From Vibrio echinoideorum (GTDB taxonomy: Bacteria > Pseudomonadota > Gammaproteobacteria > Enterobacterales > Vibrionaceae), in the NCBI RefSeq assembly GCF_024347455.1, contig NZ_AP025483.1, forward strand, positions 2,604,001 through 2,668,000: DNA of 64,000 nt, read 5' to 3'. Shown here in pieces: positions 19,032 to 27,360 of the stretch; the first letter of the stretch is position 1; each line of letters opens with the position of its first letter. The notes beneath the pieces are model-generated. The model was not told the origin of the DNA and ran no database searches. It saw only the letters and a list, made by a program, of their open reading frames with translations. Made by a program: the position numbers and the translations under genes.

Positions 19032-20336
19032 TTAACGAATCTGAAGAATATTCTGTTGTAGTTGGTTGTGTACTTCTAGAGAACGCGAGTTCGCTTGGAA
19101 GTTACGTTGAGCAGAAATCAAATCAACCAGTTCTTGAGTCATATCGATGTTCGACTGCTCTAACGAGCCGTTGTTGATACTACCAAATGAACCTTTGTTC
19201 GATTCACCCCAGATCTTAGAACCTGAGTCATTAGTAGAATCCCACTGAGTGCCGCCTTTCTTATCTAGGCCTTGCTCATTGGGTACACGAACCAAGCCTA
19301 CACGGCCAAGCATCACGTTTTCACCATTTGAGTAAGTACCTAAAACACTGCCGTACTCATCGAAATCGATTTTGGTTAAGAAACCTGTTGTCGCGCCATC
19401 TTCATCAAACTTAGTCAGTTCAAATGGAGCGGCAAACTGAGTTGATGAATCTAGACCAAACTTCAGCACTTGCGTTGGATCAGCACCGTTCAAATCGATT
19501 GGGTTAGGGCCTGCACCTAATGCTTCAGAGTTAATTGGCTGACCATTGTTAAGGCTCGCCAACGTACCGTCATTATTGAACTTCATTGTGTGGCCAACAT
19601 GACCTTGTGCATTCGTCGCATCACCACCAGTAATGTTTACCGGCTTTTCGCCGTTCTCATCTGACATGGTGTAATACGTCTGCCAAGTGTTTGGTTGCGT
19701 CTGATCTTTGAGGTAGTAAGTCGTTAACTTGTAAGACTGACCCATAGAATCGTATACCGTCGAAGACGTTGCACGGTTATAGGTATCAGAATCTTCGAAG
19801 TTAAATGCAGCCGGGTCTTTAAGATCACCGTTTGCAGGAAGGTTAACCCCTACTTCAATGTTTTCTGTCTGTTTTGGCTTACCAAATTCAGCAGGAATGT
19901 CGAGAGGCTTTGGTGCGTAAGAAAGAACTTCACCCGAGTTAGGATCAACATCATAACCTAACAGAAACTCATCATTAGCCGTAACCATGTAGTTGTCTTT
20001 GTTTAGGTGAAATGCACCGTTACGCGTTAGTTCGTTGATCTCTGGCACCATACGATCTTTCGATACTGCAAAGAAACCTGTACCACTGACACGTAAGTCC
20101 ATTGGGTTGTTCGTGTAAATACTTGAACCTTCATGGAACTGTTGCGCGACTTGGGCAGCTTGTGCACCACCACCAGCAGTCGTTTTTGCGTTAGTGAACA
20201 ACGAGCTTGAGTAAACATCACCGAACTCTGCACGCGACTCTTTAAAGCCAAATGTGTTTGCGTTCGCAATGTTGTTACTGGTTGTATTCAGGTCTAATTG
20301 TGCAGCGGATAGACCGCTTAAAGCTACATATGACAT
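19032..20336 (-). CDS. flgE: FlgE, flagellar hook protein
   Basis: This 434-residue protein starts MSYVALSGLSAAQLDLNTTSNNIANANTFGF. It has FlgE tail features (GSLEQSNIDMTQELVDLISAQRNFQANSRSLE). It forms the universal-joint hook after export by the flagellar type III apparatus. The middle region, about 150-330, is the variable exposed hook domain. It follows flgD after 49 bp. Because the hook needs many copies, the stem-loop just past its stop may stabilise the upstream mRNA. Confidence 0.97.
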   Translation of the reverse strand: MSYVALSGLSAAQLDLNTTSNNIANANTFGFKESRAEFGDVYSSSLFTNAKTTAGGGAQAAQVAQQFHEGSSIYTNNPMDLRVSGTGFFAVSKDRMVPEINELTRNGAFHLNKDNYMVTANDEFLLGYDVDPNSGEVLSYAPKPLDIPAEFGKPKQTENIEVGVNLPANGDLKDPAAFNFEDSDTYNRATSSTVYDSMGQSYKLTTYYLKDQTQPNTWQTYYTMSDENGEKPVNITGGDATNAQGHVGHTMKFNNDGTLASLNNGQPINSEALGAGPNPIDLNGADPTQVLKFGLDSSTQFAAPFELTKFDEDGATTGFLTKIDFDEYGSVLGTYSNGENVMLGRVGLVRVPNEQGLDKKGGTQWDSTNDSGSKIWGESNKGSFGSINNGSLEQSNIDMTQELVDLISAQRNFQANSRSLEVHNQLQQNILQIR

Positions 20337-20385
20337 TCCAATATTCTCCTAATCTATCTAGCTAGCATAATCACTCTATAAAGCG

Positions 20386-21099
20386 CTACGCCTTACCAAC
20401 TTCTAGTACTTCAGCAAGTCGTACTGGCGATGTGAAACCAGCCAGATTGAGTAGTACGTTGCCATCACCCTTACCAAGAAGCACACTGTTCACGTTCGCA
20501 TAACTTGAAACTTGGAACTCTGTGTTCTCACCATCCAATAAACCTGACGCTTTCACGTTGTATTTACCGGCCGGCAATGGGTTACCGTCTTCGTCTTTTC
20601 CGTCCCATTCAACACGTGTATCACCTGATGGTTTAGAGCCGATATCAAAAGTGCGAACCAATTGTCCAACTTCGTTCTCAACACGGACCATTACATTTTC
20701 CATGGCTTGAGGAAGTTTAACCATTGACGCCATACCGCCATCACCGGGTTTTACACCTGCCGCACCAGGTACCAATACATCACGGCCAACCAAAGAAGAG
20801 GCTTGTAATGCTTGGTTAGAAGTCATTGATGAATTCAAGCTTTCAAACTGTGTATTCATTTTGCCAATGCCATCTACGGTCGCAAATGAAGCCATTTGCG
20901 CAATCATCTGGTCATTGCTAACCGGCTTGAAAGGGTCTTGTTGGGCTAATTGCTTAGTCAACAAAGATAAGAAGTCTTCTTGTTTAAGATCCTGCTTACC
21001 TGTTGTTTCGTCGGGCTTCTTAGTACCATCTTGAAGACTCTTCAGCTGGTCAACATAGGACAAGCCGCTTTGACCAACATTGTTGTTGATTCCAGCCAT
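20386..21099 (-). CDS. flgD: FlgD, hook cap / hook assembly scaffold
   Basis: The product is 237 residues, with the FlgD motif QEDFLSLLTKQLAQQDPFKPVSNDQMIAQMA at about 41-72. A C-terminal Ig/tudor-like region contains GKDEDGNPLPAGKYNV. It caps the growing hook and is lost when FlgK arrives. It sits between flgC and flgE as in all related operons. Confidence 0.96.
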   Translation of the reverse strand: MAGINNNVGQSGLSYVDQLKSLQDGTKKPDETTGKQDLKQEDFLSLLTKQLAQQDPFKPVSNDQMIAQMASFATVDGIGKMNTQFESLNSSMTSNQALQASSLVGRDVLVPGAAGVKPGDGGMASMVKLPQAMENVMVRVENEVGQLVRTFDIGSKPSGDTRVEWDGKDEDGNPLPAGKYNVKASGLLDGENTEFQVSSYANVNSVLLGKGDGNVLLNLAGFTSPVRLAEVLEVGKA

Positions 21100-21116
21100 G
21101 TGCTACCTCCTTATCC

Positions 21117-21530
21117 TTATTGACCCATCTGCAGCGTACGCAGCAGCATTTGTTTACTCGAGTCAGCAACCTGTACGTTTGTTTGGTACGCACGTGATGC
21201 CGAAATCATGTTTGCCATTTCTTCCATAACGTTCACGTTAGGCTTGTAGATATAGCCTTCGTTGTTCGCTAATGGGTGATCCGGGTTGTACTCCGCGCTC
21301 AGCGGCTTATCGCTTTCCACAATACCTAATACTTTCACAGGCACAGTGTGACCACTGTTGCGTGCTTTATTTAACTCAGCGCCGAACACTGCGTGACGAG
21401 CCTTGTAAGTTTCTTCAGCAGAACTACTTACACTGTCCGCGTTCGCAAGGTTGCTCGAGGTCGTATTTAGACGAACAGATTCAGCACTCATCGCAGAACC
21501 AGTCACATTGAATACATTGAATAAACTCAT
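21117..21530 (-). CDS. flgC: FlgC, proximal rod protein
   Basis: The 137-residue protein begins MSLFNVFNVTGSAMSAES and has RLNTTSSNLANADS. The C-terminus, with NVNVMEEMANMISASRAYQTNVQV, is the FlgC signature. It is a component of the proximal rod between the MS ring and the distal rod. It starts 4 bp after flgB ends, so the pair is probably translationally coupled. Confidence 0.97.
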   Translation of the reverse strand: MSLFNVFNVTGSAMSAESVRLNTTSSNLANADSVSSSAEETYKARHAVFGAELNKARNSGHTVPVKVLGIVESDKPLSAEYNPDHPLANNEGYIYKPNVNVMEEMANMISASRAYQTNVQVADSSKQMLLRTLQMGQ

Positions 21531-21534
21531 CTAA

Positions 21535-21930
21535 TTATTCCCCTTTAATCGCTTTAGTTAAATTCTTGAACTTACTTCCTAAGAAGTCGAGAGAGGCTTG
21601 ATGCCTAATTTGGTTTTGCATGAAAAGGTTTCTTTCCAAATCCAAATCAACCGTGTTGCCATCTCCTGTATCAGGTTGGGTAGGAATTCGATACTTCGTT
21701 TCCCCGTTCACCGTTGTTGAGGCAGAAATGTGCCGACCATCTGTACGGCTAAGACCAATGCTTGCCCCAGAACTTGCCGCTTGCAGTGATTTCTTAAAGT
21801 CTAGTCCTTTTGCTTTATACCCAGGCGTGTTTGCTTGCGCGATATTGGTGGAAAGCACCTCAGCGTTACGCTCACGTACACCAACTGTGTGTTGGTGAAT
21901 GCCTAAAGCATTGTCAAAAGAAATAGCCAT
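21535..21930 (-). CDS. flgB: FlgB, proximal rod protein
   Basis: The 131-residue protein begins MAISFDNALGIHQHTVGVRERNAEVL and has the rod-family motif STNIAQANTPGYKAKGLDF. It is the proximal rod subunit nearest the MS ring and export gate. As first gene of flgBCDEFGHIJ it is preceded by a sigma-54 promoter 41-58 bp upstream, indicating FlrC-type class III control. Confidence 0.97.
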   Translation of the reverse strand: MAISFDNALGIHQHTVGVRERNAEVLSTNIAQANTPGYKAKGLDFKKSLQAASSGASIGLSRTDGRHISASTTVNGETKYRIPTQPDTGDGNTVDLDLERNLFMQNQIRHQASLDFLGSKFKNLTKAIKGE

Positions 21931-21970
21931 GTAAACCTCAACTCAAGAACTGACTGTTATGAAGTAACCA

Positions 21971-21988
21971 AAGCAATATGTATACCAA
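21971..21988 (-). promoter_or_regulatory. Sigma-54 promoter of the flgB operon
   Basis: On the minus strand TTGGTATACATATTGCTT has the invariant GG and GC with a 10-nt spacing. The -24 element is TGGTAT in place of TGGCAC. The position, 41 bp upstream of flgB, is suitable. Confidence 0.82.
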
Positions 21989-22118
21989 CTTTAAAAAACA
22001 AGCGGAGCACAAATACTTTTACAGGTTACTCATGGGTAAACTTGCAATATACAAGCCAAAAAATAGAGTAAATTGGAATGTCACTCTGACTTAAAGATAT
22101 AGGTTAAGCAGGAAAAAG

Positions 22119-22143
22119 AAAACCCAGCACTTGGCTGGGTTTT
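22119..22143 (-). terminator. Rho-independent terminator after cheR
   Basis: A 10-bp stem (AAAACCCAGC / GCTGGGTTTT) with a 5-nt loop lies 43 bp past the cheR stop. It is flanked by T-rich sequence on the minus strand and ends the cheV-cheR transcript. Confidence 0.85.
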
Positions 22144-22185
22144 AAAATTAGACAATAGCGTTGCACCTTATATTGGTGTTAGCAA

Positions 22186-23013
22186 TTACTTTAATTTGTA
22201 GATAATGCCAGGGTTGCAGCGAACCATCTCAAAACGATCCGTTAAGCCGGTTAACGATTCAGATGCACCCAACAAAAGGTAACCACCAGGATTGAGGCTA
22301 TTTGCCATCTGGTTAAGTACTTTTGATTTCATGTCAGGCGAGAAGTAAATCAGCACGTTACGACAAAAAATGATGTCGAACTTACCTAACAATGCATAGC
22401 TATCCATCAGGTTTTGTGGACGGAAGTTCACCATGCGCTTTACGTTGTCTTTTACTTTCATGCGACCATCGCCCGCATCTTCAAAGAAAGTACGACGGCG
22501 CTCAGGAGAAAGTCCACGTCCCAACGCAAGGTTGTCATATGCCCCAGTGCGGCACATGTCTAGCATGCTTGCTGAGATGTCAGTTGCAGTAATCGATACA
22601 TTTGGCAGCATACCCGGCTTACGAGCTTGAGTTTCAAGAATCGTCATTGCCATTGAATACGCTTCTTGGCCTGAAGAGCTTGCCGCAGACCAAATCTTAA
22701 TAGGACGTTTATTTGCCGCTACTTCCGGTAGAAGCTTATCCGCAAGCACTGCAAACGGGTAAGTATCTCGGAACCAAAGTGTCTCGTTCGTCGTCATAGC
22801 ATCCACTGCTGCCACTCTCAACTCACGATTTCGACCTGTTACTACATCTCTCAACAAATCAGATAACGAAGCTAACTTAAACTTCGTTACTAATGGGCTT
22901 AGACGGCTGCGCACTAAATACTGTTTGCTGTCACCTAATACAATGCCACATTGAGATTCTAAGAAACGGCTGAAATCGCGATACTCTTGATCACTTATTG
23001 TTATAGCAGTCAT
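22186..23013 (-). CDS. cheR: CheR, chemoreceptor glutamate methyltransferase
   Basis: The 275-residue protein has the CheR N-terminal helical domain (about 1-75). The SAM-binding methyltransferase domain contains IWSAASSSGQEAYSMAM and IIFCRNVLIYF. It adds methyl groups from S-adenosylmethionine to glutamates of chemoreceptors, setting adaptation. It follows cheV after 11 bp. The cheV-cheR pair beside flgB is standard for Vibrio polar flagellar loci. Confidence 0.96.
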   Translation of the reverse strand: MTAITISDQEYRDFSRFLESQCGIVLGDSKQYLVRSRLSPLVTKFKLASLSDLLRDVVTGRNRELRVAAVDAMTTNETLWFRDTYPFAVLADKLLPEVAANKRPIKIWSAASSSGQEAYSMAMTILETQARKPGMLPNVSITATDISASMLDMCRTGAYDNLALGRGLSPERRRTFFEDAGDGRMKVKDNVKRMVNFRPQNLMDSYALLGKFDIIFCRNVLIYFSPDMKSKVLNQMANSLNPGGYLLLGASESLTGLTDRFEMVRCNPGIIYKLK

Positions 23014-23024
23014 TAATGTCTCTT

Positions 23025-23951
23025 TTAGTTAGTTAACGCAGTTTTAACCGCTGCACCAAGTTCATCAGGGTTGAATTTAGCGATGAAGGAGTTAGCCCCC
23101 ACGCGCTCAACCATGGCTTGGTTAAATACACCACTCAATGATGAGTGTAAAATTACGTATAAATCTTTAAGTTCTGCGTGACGACGAATCTCAGCAGTCA
23201 GCGTGTATCCGTCCATTTCTGGCATTTCGATATCAGAGATCACTAATGAAATTTGATCGTAAATACTGCCCTCTGATGCCATCTGCACCAGTTTCTCGTA
23301 GGCTTCTTTACCATCTTTCACAGAAATAACCTCAAAACCGATAGATTCAATAGCACGTTGAACTTGCTTACGAGCAACGGTTGAGTCATCAGCAATCAAG
23401 ATACGACGAACCAGTTCTTTCTCTTGTTCGACTTCTGCGATTTCTTCAGCGATTCTGCTGTCCATTGTTTCATCAACAGGCGAAATCTCAGCCAGAATTT
23501 TTTCAACATCCAGAATTTCAACTAATTCGTTATCGATGTTGGTTACCGCAGTCAAGTAGTTCGCTCTACCTGCACCATCCGGCGGCGGAAGAATCGATTC
23601 CCAGTGCATATTAATAATGCGCTCAACTGAACTTACCAAGAAACCTTGAATGGTTCGGTTAAACTCAGAGATAACCACAAAACACTTTTCAACATCCGTT
23701 GTAGGACGGCCACCAATCGCTAAACTCAAATCGATCACAGAGATCGTTTGGCCACGAATGTGTGCTACACCTTTAACTAGTGGGTTCAAGTTTGGCATCT
23801 TTGTCAGCTTAGGGCATTGAAGCACTTCTTTTACTTTAAAGACATTAATGCCGTAACGCTGACGCCCCATTAGGCGAAAGGTTAGTAATTCTAATCGGTT
23901 TTGACCGACGAGTTGCGTACGCTGATTCACTGAATCAAGAATACCCGTCAT
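23025..23951 (-). CDS. cheV: CheV, CheW-receiver chemotaxis coupling protein
   Basis: This 308-residue protein has a CheW-like coupling domain at about 15-165 (VFKVKEVLQCP; GVAHIRGQTISVIDL). A receiver domain follows at about 185-306, with RRILIADDSTVARKQVQ and the phosphoacceptor segment LVISDIEMPEMDGY. It couples receptors to CheA and tunes adaptation through phosphorylation. It is divergent from flgA across a 77-bp gap that must carry both promoters. Confidence 0.96.
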   Translation of the reverse strand: MTGILDSVNQRTQLVGQNRLELLTFRLMGRQRYGINVFKVKEVLQCPKLTKMPNLNPLVKGVAHIRGQTISVIDLSLAIGGRPTTDVEKCFVVISEFNRTIQGFLVSSVERIINMHWESILPPPDGAGRANYLTAVTNIDNELVEILDVEKILAEISPVDETMDSRIAEEIAEVEQEKELVRRILIADDSTVARKQVQRAIESIGFEVISVKDGKEAYEKLVQMASEGSIYDQISLVISDIEMPEMDGYTLTAEIRRHAELKDLYVILHSSLSGVFNQAMVERVGANSFIAKFNPDELGAAVKTALTN

Positions 23952-24028
23952 GAGCTCATCTCCATATCAAACTTTTTTGGATAAAAAGTGTTAGTCTACT
24001 GCAGGCTACGAACTACTAGAGAAACAGA

Positions 24029-24775
24029 ATGACGCATCATAAAGAGAATCTGCCTCCTTTTTCCATAGCAATGTGTAGAGCTACTTTTAAAACTGTCGCT
24101 AAGTTTATCGGCATTTTATCAATATTGTTTAGTTTTTTTATACAAGCTGCGACTCCAGAACAAATTGAAATGATTAAGTCTGCCGCGGAGCAACACATCC
24201 TTGATACGGTTGAACAACCACAAGGTGGCGAACTCATTGTAAATTCAGCAAATATTGACTCAAGAATCAAAGCGACAGACTGCCCCGTCTCTCTTGAGAC
24301 AAGCGCCTCTACAACCACCAATACCCGCAGTAGCATTACGGTTTTAGTGCAATGCATTGATGATGAATGGCGAGTTTATGTGCCTGTACGCTTATCAATG
24401 TCAGTGCCACTCGTTACCACCACACGCTCCATCGCAAGAGGCGAAATCGTCGGCCAATACGATGTCACCACCGACATGATTTCTCTTAACAAATTTCGTC
24501 GTCAAGGTTTCACCAACCCACAACAAGTCATTGGCGCCAAGGTAAAGAAAAACCTCAGGCCGGGTGATGTCGTCGAAAGAGGCGATATCTGTGTCGTGTG
24601 CCGAAACGAGAAGGTTATCATACAAGCAGTTAAAGGTGGCATGACCATTACCACCAAAGGTACTGCTCTCACCGATGGATCTATGGGCGATCAAGTAAGA
24701 GTGAAAAATGATAAATCACAGCGTATAATTGAAGGGATAGTTACCAGCATGTCTGAAGTCACGGTGTACTTTTAA
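24029..24775 (+). CDS. flgA: FlgA, P-ring assembly chaperone
   Basis: The 248-residue protein has a long N-region followed by a hydrophobic signal (FIGILSILFSFFIQAA) and a C-terminal SAF domain (VPLVTTTRSIARGEIVG ... VKKNLRPGDVVERGDI). FlgA is periplasmic and assists FlgI polymerisation into the P ring. The first ATG is used. An internal ATG 14 codons later is possible but has no ribosome binding site. It reads away from cheV and toward flgM. Confidence 0.93.
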   Translation: MTHHKENLPPFSIAMCRATFKTVAKFIGILSILFSFFIQAATPEQIEMIKSAAEQHILDTVEQPQGGELIVNSANIDSRIKATDCPVSLETSASTTTNTRSSITVLVQCIDDEWRVYVPVRLSMSVPLVTTTRSIARGEIVGQYDVTTDMISLNKFRRQGFTNPQQVIGAKVKKNLRPGDVVERGDICVVCRNEKVIIQAVKGGMTITTKGTALTDGSMGDQVRVKNDKSQRIIEGIVTSMSEVTVYF

Positions 24776-24883
24776 CGCTTCACTTTAGATTGACGGTACT
24801 GCTAATTATTTTTTCTCAACTCTAGAGCAAAATATTACCGCAGCGTCGTTTTGTTCCTTTTCGACTATTGAGCTAAAAATTGC

Positions 24884-24910
24884 TAAAGTAATCGAATCCT
24901 TGGTCGATAT
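24884..24910 (+). promoter_or_regulatory. Sigma-28 (FliA) promoter of flgM
   Basis: TAAA (24884-24887), exactly 15 nt, then GTCGATAT (24903-24910) matches TAAA-N15-GCCGATAA with two mismatches. It lies 42 bp before the flgM ATG. Sigma-28 control of its own anti-sigma factor is expected. Confidence 0.82.
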
Positions 24911-24951
24911 TGACTGTACAGGTTCCCATTTTTGAAAAAAAAGGCTTAACT

Positions 24952-25269
24952 ATGGCAGGCATTGATAATATTCGTTCAGGGCAAACCCTAACGACCACTA
25001 ACCGATCATCGGTACGCTCTGATTCTAGCTCTGAGGCATCACGCTCTGATGTGTCAACTAAATCACCAGCAAGCAAAGACGCGGTTTCACTGAGCCAACA
25101 AGGCAAAGCAATTGGTCAACTTCATCAAGATATGGCGGCACAACCAAGTTTTGACTCTGTAAAAGTTGCGGCGATCAAAGAAGCGATTGCGAACGGTTCA
25201 TATACTGTTGATCCAGAAAAACTGGCTGACAACATGATCAAGTTCGAAGATGAATTAAAAGGCCTTTAA
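24952..25269 (+). CDS. flgM: FlgM, anti-sigma-28 factor
   Basis: The start at 24952 (MAGIDNIRSGQ) gives 105 residues, the usual length. An ORF start further upstream overlaps the promoter and is rejected. The N-terminal half is Ser/Thr-rich and disordered. The C-terminal half has the sigma-28 binding region (FDSVKVAAIKEAIANGSYTVDPEKLADNMI). It holds FliA inactive until the hook is complete and FlgM is exported. It is followed by flgN. Confidence 0.96.
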   Translation: MAGIDNIRSGQTLTTTNRSSVRSDSSSEASRSDVSTKSPASKDAVSLSQQGKAIGQLHQDMAAQPSFDSVKVAAIKEAIANGSYTVDPEKLADNMIKFEDELKGL

Positions 25270-25335
25270 GTAAATACTAACTTTTCATTGAAGTTATTGT
25301 CTTAAAGTACATGAGGTTATTAATAGGTTTACATT

Positions 25336-25761
25336 ATGGCGGCACTAGCAGATTTAGTTAATTTTCAACTTCAAAATGCCAAAGCCTTATCTGAATTATT
25401 GAATTCAGAGAAAACCGCTATTACGAGCCGACAATCAAATGATATTGAGCGAATTGCCAAAGAGAAAGTTGTCTTAGTCGAACAACTAAGAACAACCGAT
25501 CAACGAATCGAAGCGCATAGTAATATCTCTGAACTGACCGAGAATCCTGATCTAGCTCAGTTAGTTAAAACCATCAAATCTATTGTGTACGATTGCCATC
25601 AAGCGAACCTGGTAAATGGTGAAGCCTTGAATCGAGCACACCTCAGCTTTAAAAAACTCAGCAATATGATGCAGCAAAGCCACGGAAAAATCGGCATGAC
25701 CTACAATGCCGGTGGTCAAACGCATACGATTTCTACGCTTGGCACCAACGTGAAAGCCTAA
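25336..25761 (+). CDS. flgN: FlgN, chaperone for FlgK and FlgL
   Basis: This 141-residue helical cytosolic protein is placed directly after flgM, where FlgN always sits. It has the pattern LLNSEKTAITSRQSNDIERIAKEKVVLVEQL. It binds the C-terminal ends of the hook-filament junction proteins and hands them to the exporter. The C-terminal tail (GGQTHTISTLGTNVKA) is probably unstructured. Confidence 0.92.
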   Translation: MAALADLVNFQLQNAKALSELLNSEKTAITSRQSNDIERIAKEKVVLVEQLRTTDQRIEAHSNISELTENPDLAQLVKTIKSIVYDCHQANLVNGEALNRAHLSFKKLSNMMQQSHGKIGMTYNAGGQTHTISTLGTNVKA

Positions 25762-25780
25762 TCAAGCCACCAGCCACTTC

Positions 25781-25908
25781 CCTTTCTCTATTCCCTTTCT
25801 CTATTCTCTATTCTCTATTCTCTATTCTCTATTCTCTAGCCAGTACAGTAATCCACCCCGTACCTTTCGCAACACCAATCCCTGCTTCCCTACTTCCCTA
25901 CTTCCCTA
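25781..25908. repeat. Tandem pyrimidine repeats (TTCTCTA and CTTCCCTA)
   Basis: After flgN lie two short 14-nt-type units and then six exact copies of TTCTCTA at 25797-25838. After a 46-nt unique spacer come three exact copies of CTTCCCTA at 25885-25908. They are non-coding and precede the shared terminator. Confidence 0.9.
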
Positions 25909-25960
25909 CTCAACTTATATTTCACACAAAACCTAGATTCCACAGCAAACCTGTAAATAC

Positions 25961-25996
25961 AAAAAAGCGGCAAGTATTTTCATACTTGCCGCTTTT
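25961..25996. terminator. Bidirectional terminator between flgN and flgP
   Basis: A 15-bp perfect stem (AAAAGCGGCAAGTAT / ATACTTGCCGCTTTT) with loop TTTC has an A-run before and a T-run after. It can therefore end transcripts from both flgMN (+) and flgOP (-). Confidence 0.92.
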
Positions 25997-26091
25997 ACAT
26001 TCACAGGCGCTATTCATTGCCGCCCTGCCATCTGGAAAGCGAGGGCAACTTATACAACTCGTCGGTCATATAACTTAAATGGTCATAAAAA

Positions 26092-26526
26092 CTAGAATAG
26101 CGTTTGTTGTCTCTTCTCTGGCACCGCTTGAACTTCACCATAACTGCGCAGTTGTTCCATCTTACGGATATCTAACTGAAGCTCAGTCACATAGCTATCA
26201 CCAACAGGGTAACTGCGCACAACTTCTGCACCACGGATTACACCATCAACCGCACCAGAAGTTCGTTCGGTACCAAGGCGTTGGTCCTCAAGCTCTGCTC
26301 GACCACTTACTCTCATGCCATAAACTTGCTCAGCAAGCTCACGATACGCATCAATTTTGGAGGCTCTCATCGCTCGAATACGCCTCTCTTCGTCGTTACG
26401 ACCTTTCTGCTCACTGATACTCGCGTAACCAACGGCAACTAAGTAGTCGTCCGGCCTCATGTTTTGTAAAGGTTGGCAGCCGATAAGCAATAAAGCGGCA
26501 ACAACAAATATTAACTTCTTCATCAC
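26092..26526 (-). CDS. flgP: FlgP, outer-membrane lipoprotein of the flagellar H-ring
   Basis: The 144-residue lipoprotein has signal MMKKLIFVVAALLLIGCQ (Cys17) and a LPP20/FlgP-type body with VAVGYASISEQKGRNDEERRIRAMRASKIDAYRELAEQVYG. In vibrios FlgP forms part of the outer-membrane-associated ring around the sheathed flagellum and is needed for motility. It follows flgO after 6 bp. Confidence 0.92.
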   Translation of the reverse strand: MMKKLIFVVAALLLIGCQPLQNMRPDDYLVAVGYASISEQKGRNDEERRIRAMRASKIDAYRELAEQVYGMRVSGRAELEDQRLGTERTSGAVDGVIRGAEVVRSYPVGDSYVTELQLDIRKMEQLRSYGEVQAVPEKRQQTLF

Positions 26527-26532
26527 GAACTC

Positions 26533-27168
26533 CTAAGGGCGAAGAATAACAGTGTAAGGCTGAGTCATGGTTGGGTCAGAGCGAATAATGACACCATCTT
26601 GAGTTCGAATGCTGTTCAAAGTATCTAAGTCACGACCAATGCGATCCGCGGGCAAGAAACCTTGTGCGGAAGCAACCACGATGCGAGTTTGCATACCAAC
26701 AACACGAGCATTCACTAGAACACCACCTTCTTGGCGAAGCATTGTTCCCGTCAACACGTATTGGACATCTTGCTCTTGAGCTAAGTCTTTCCAGTCGCGA
26801 CTTAATGCAAAGTCACCCTGGTGAGTCACTTGGATAGAGCCTGTCGTTTTGAAATCAATAACCTTGAAACCGCGACGCTGAAACTGATGAATGAAGCCTT
26901 CTGATACCGAATTTCCTAACCAGTTTGTTGTATCCATATGCTGCAGGTCAACAAACGAGGTAATCGCAATCGGTGTTCTTGCTGAAATACTTGTATTCGA
27001 GACGATCAAATCTTCGGTCATGCTTTCCACGAAAAAATCCATGGTATGACGAGGGCTGTCCATCAACATAAACTGACTACCTGAATACTCAGATTTGCCG
27101 TTATAGATTGGCGAATAAGCGCATGATGTCAGTAACATGACACTCATTACTACGAGCCATTTTTTCAT
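26533..27168 (-). CDS. flgO: FlgO, outer-membrane flagellar H-ring lipoprotein
   Basis: The start at 27168 (MKKWLVVMSVMLLTSCAYSP, lipid Cys16, 211 residues) is chosen because it has a GGAG site and gives a clean lipobox. An ORF start 13 codons upstream is rejected. The body matches the FlgO family: ARTPIAITSFVDLQHMDTTNWLG is encoded in the first half, and DVQYVLTGTMLRQEGG follows. It works with FlgP and FlgT at the outer-membrane flagellar ring. A sigma-54-like site lies about 160-180 bp upstream. Confidence 0.92.
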   Translation of the reverse strand: MKKWLVVMSVMLLTSCAYSPIYNGKSEYSGSQFMLMDSPRHTMDFFVESMTEDLIVSNTSISARTPIAITSFVDLQHMDTTNWLGNSVSEGFIHQFQRRGFKVIDFKTTGSIQVTHQGDFALSRDWKDLAQEQDVQYVLTGTMLRQEGGVLVNARVVGMQTRIVVASAQGFLPADRIGRDLDTLNSIRTQDGVIIRSDPTMTQPYTVILRP

Positions 27169-27327
27169 TCTCTTATCTCCAGATATATTTAGTGCTGCCT
27201 GTACCAATATGTTCTCACCATTATTCTTTTCAATGGATTACAATGTTGGAACAGTCCTTGCTTTTCATTAATGGTTCAGATTAAGAAAAACGCACTTAAG
27301 TCAGCTTCAAGCTTATAGTTATTTGTT

Positions 27328-27346
27328 AAGCAATATTTATACCCAA
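27328..27346 (-). promoter_or_regulatory. Putative sigma-54 promoter of flgOP
   Basis: On the minus strand TTGGGTATAAATATTGCTT contains GG, 10 nt, then GC, closely resembling the flgB promoter (GGTAT ... TATTGCTT). It ends only 15 bp before the divergent flgT start, so flgT's ribosome binding region overlaps or abuts it. Confidence 0.65.
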
Positions 27347-27360
27347 CTGGTAACGAATAG

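Noticed and set aside
26079..26417. 112-codon plus-strand open frame over flgP
   Set aside because: It is antisense to flgP and His-rich only because of the complementary codons.
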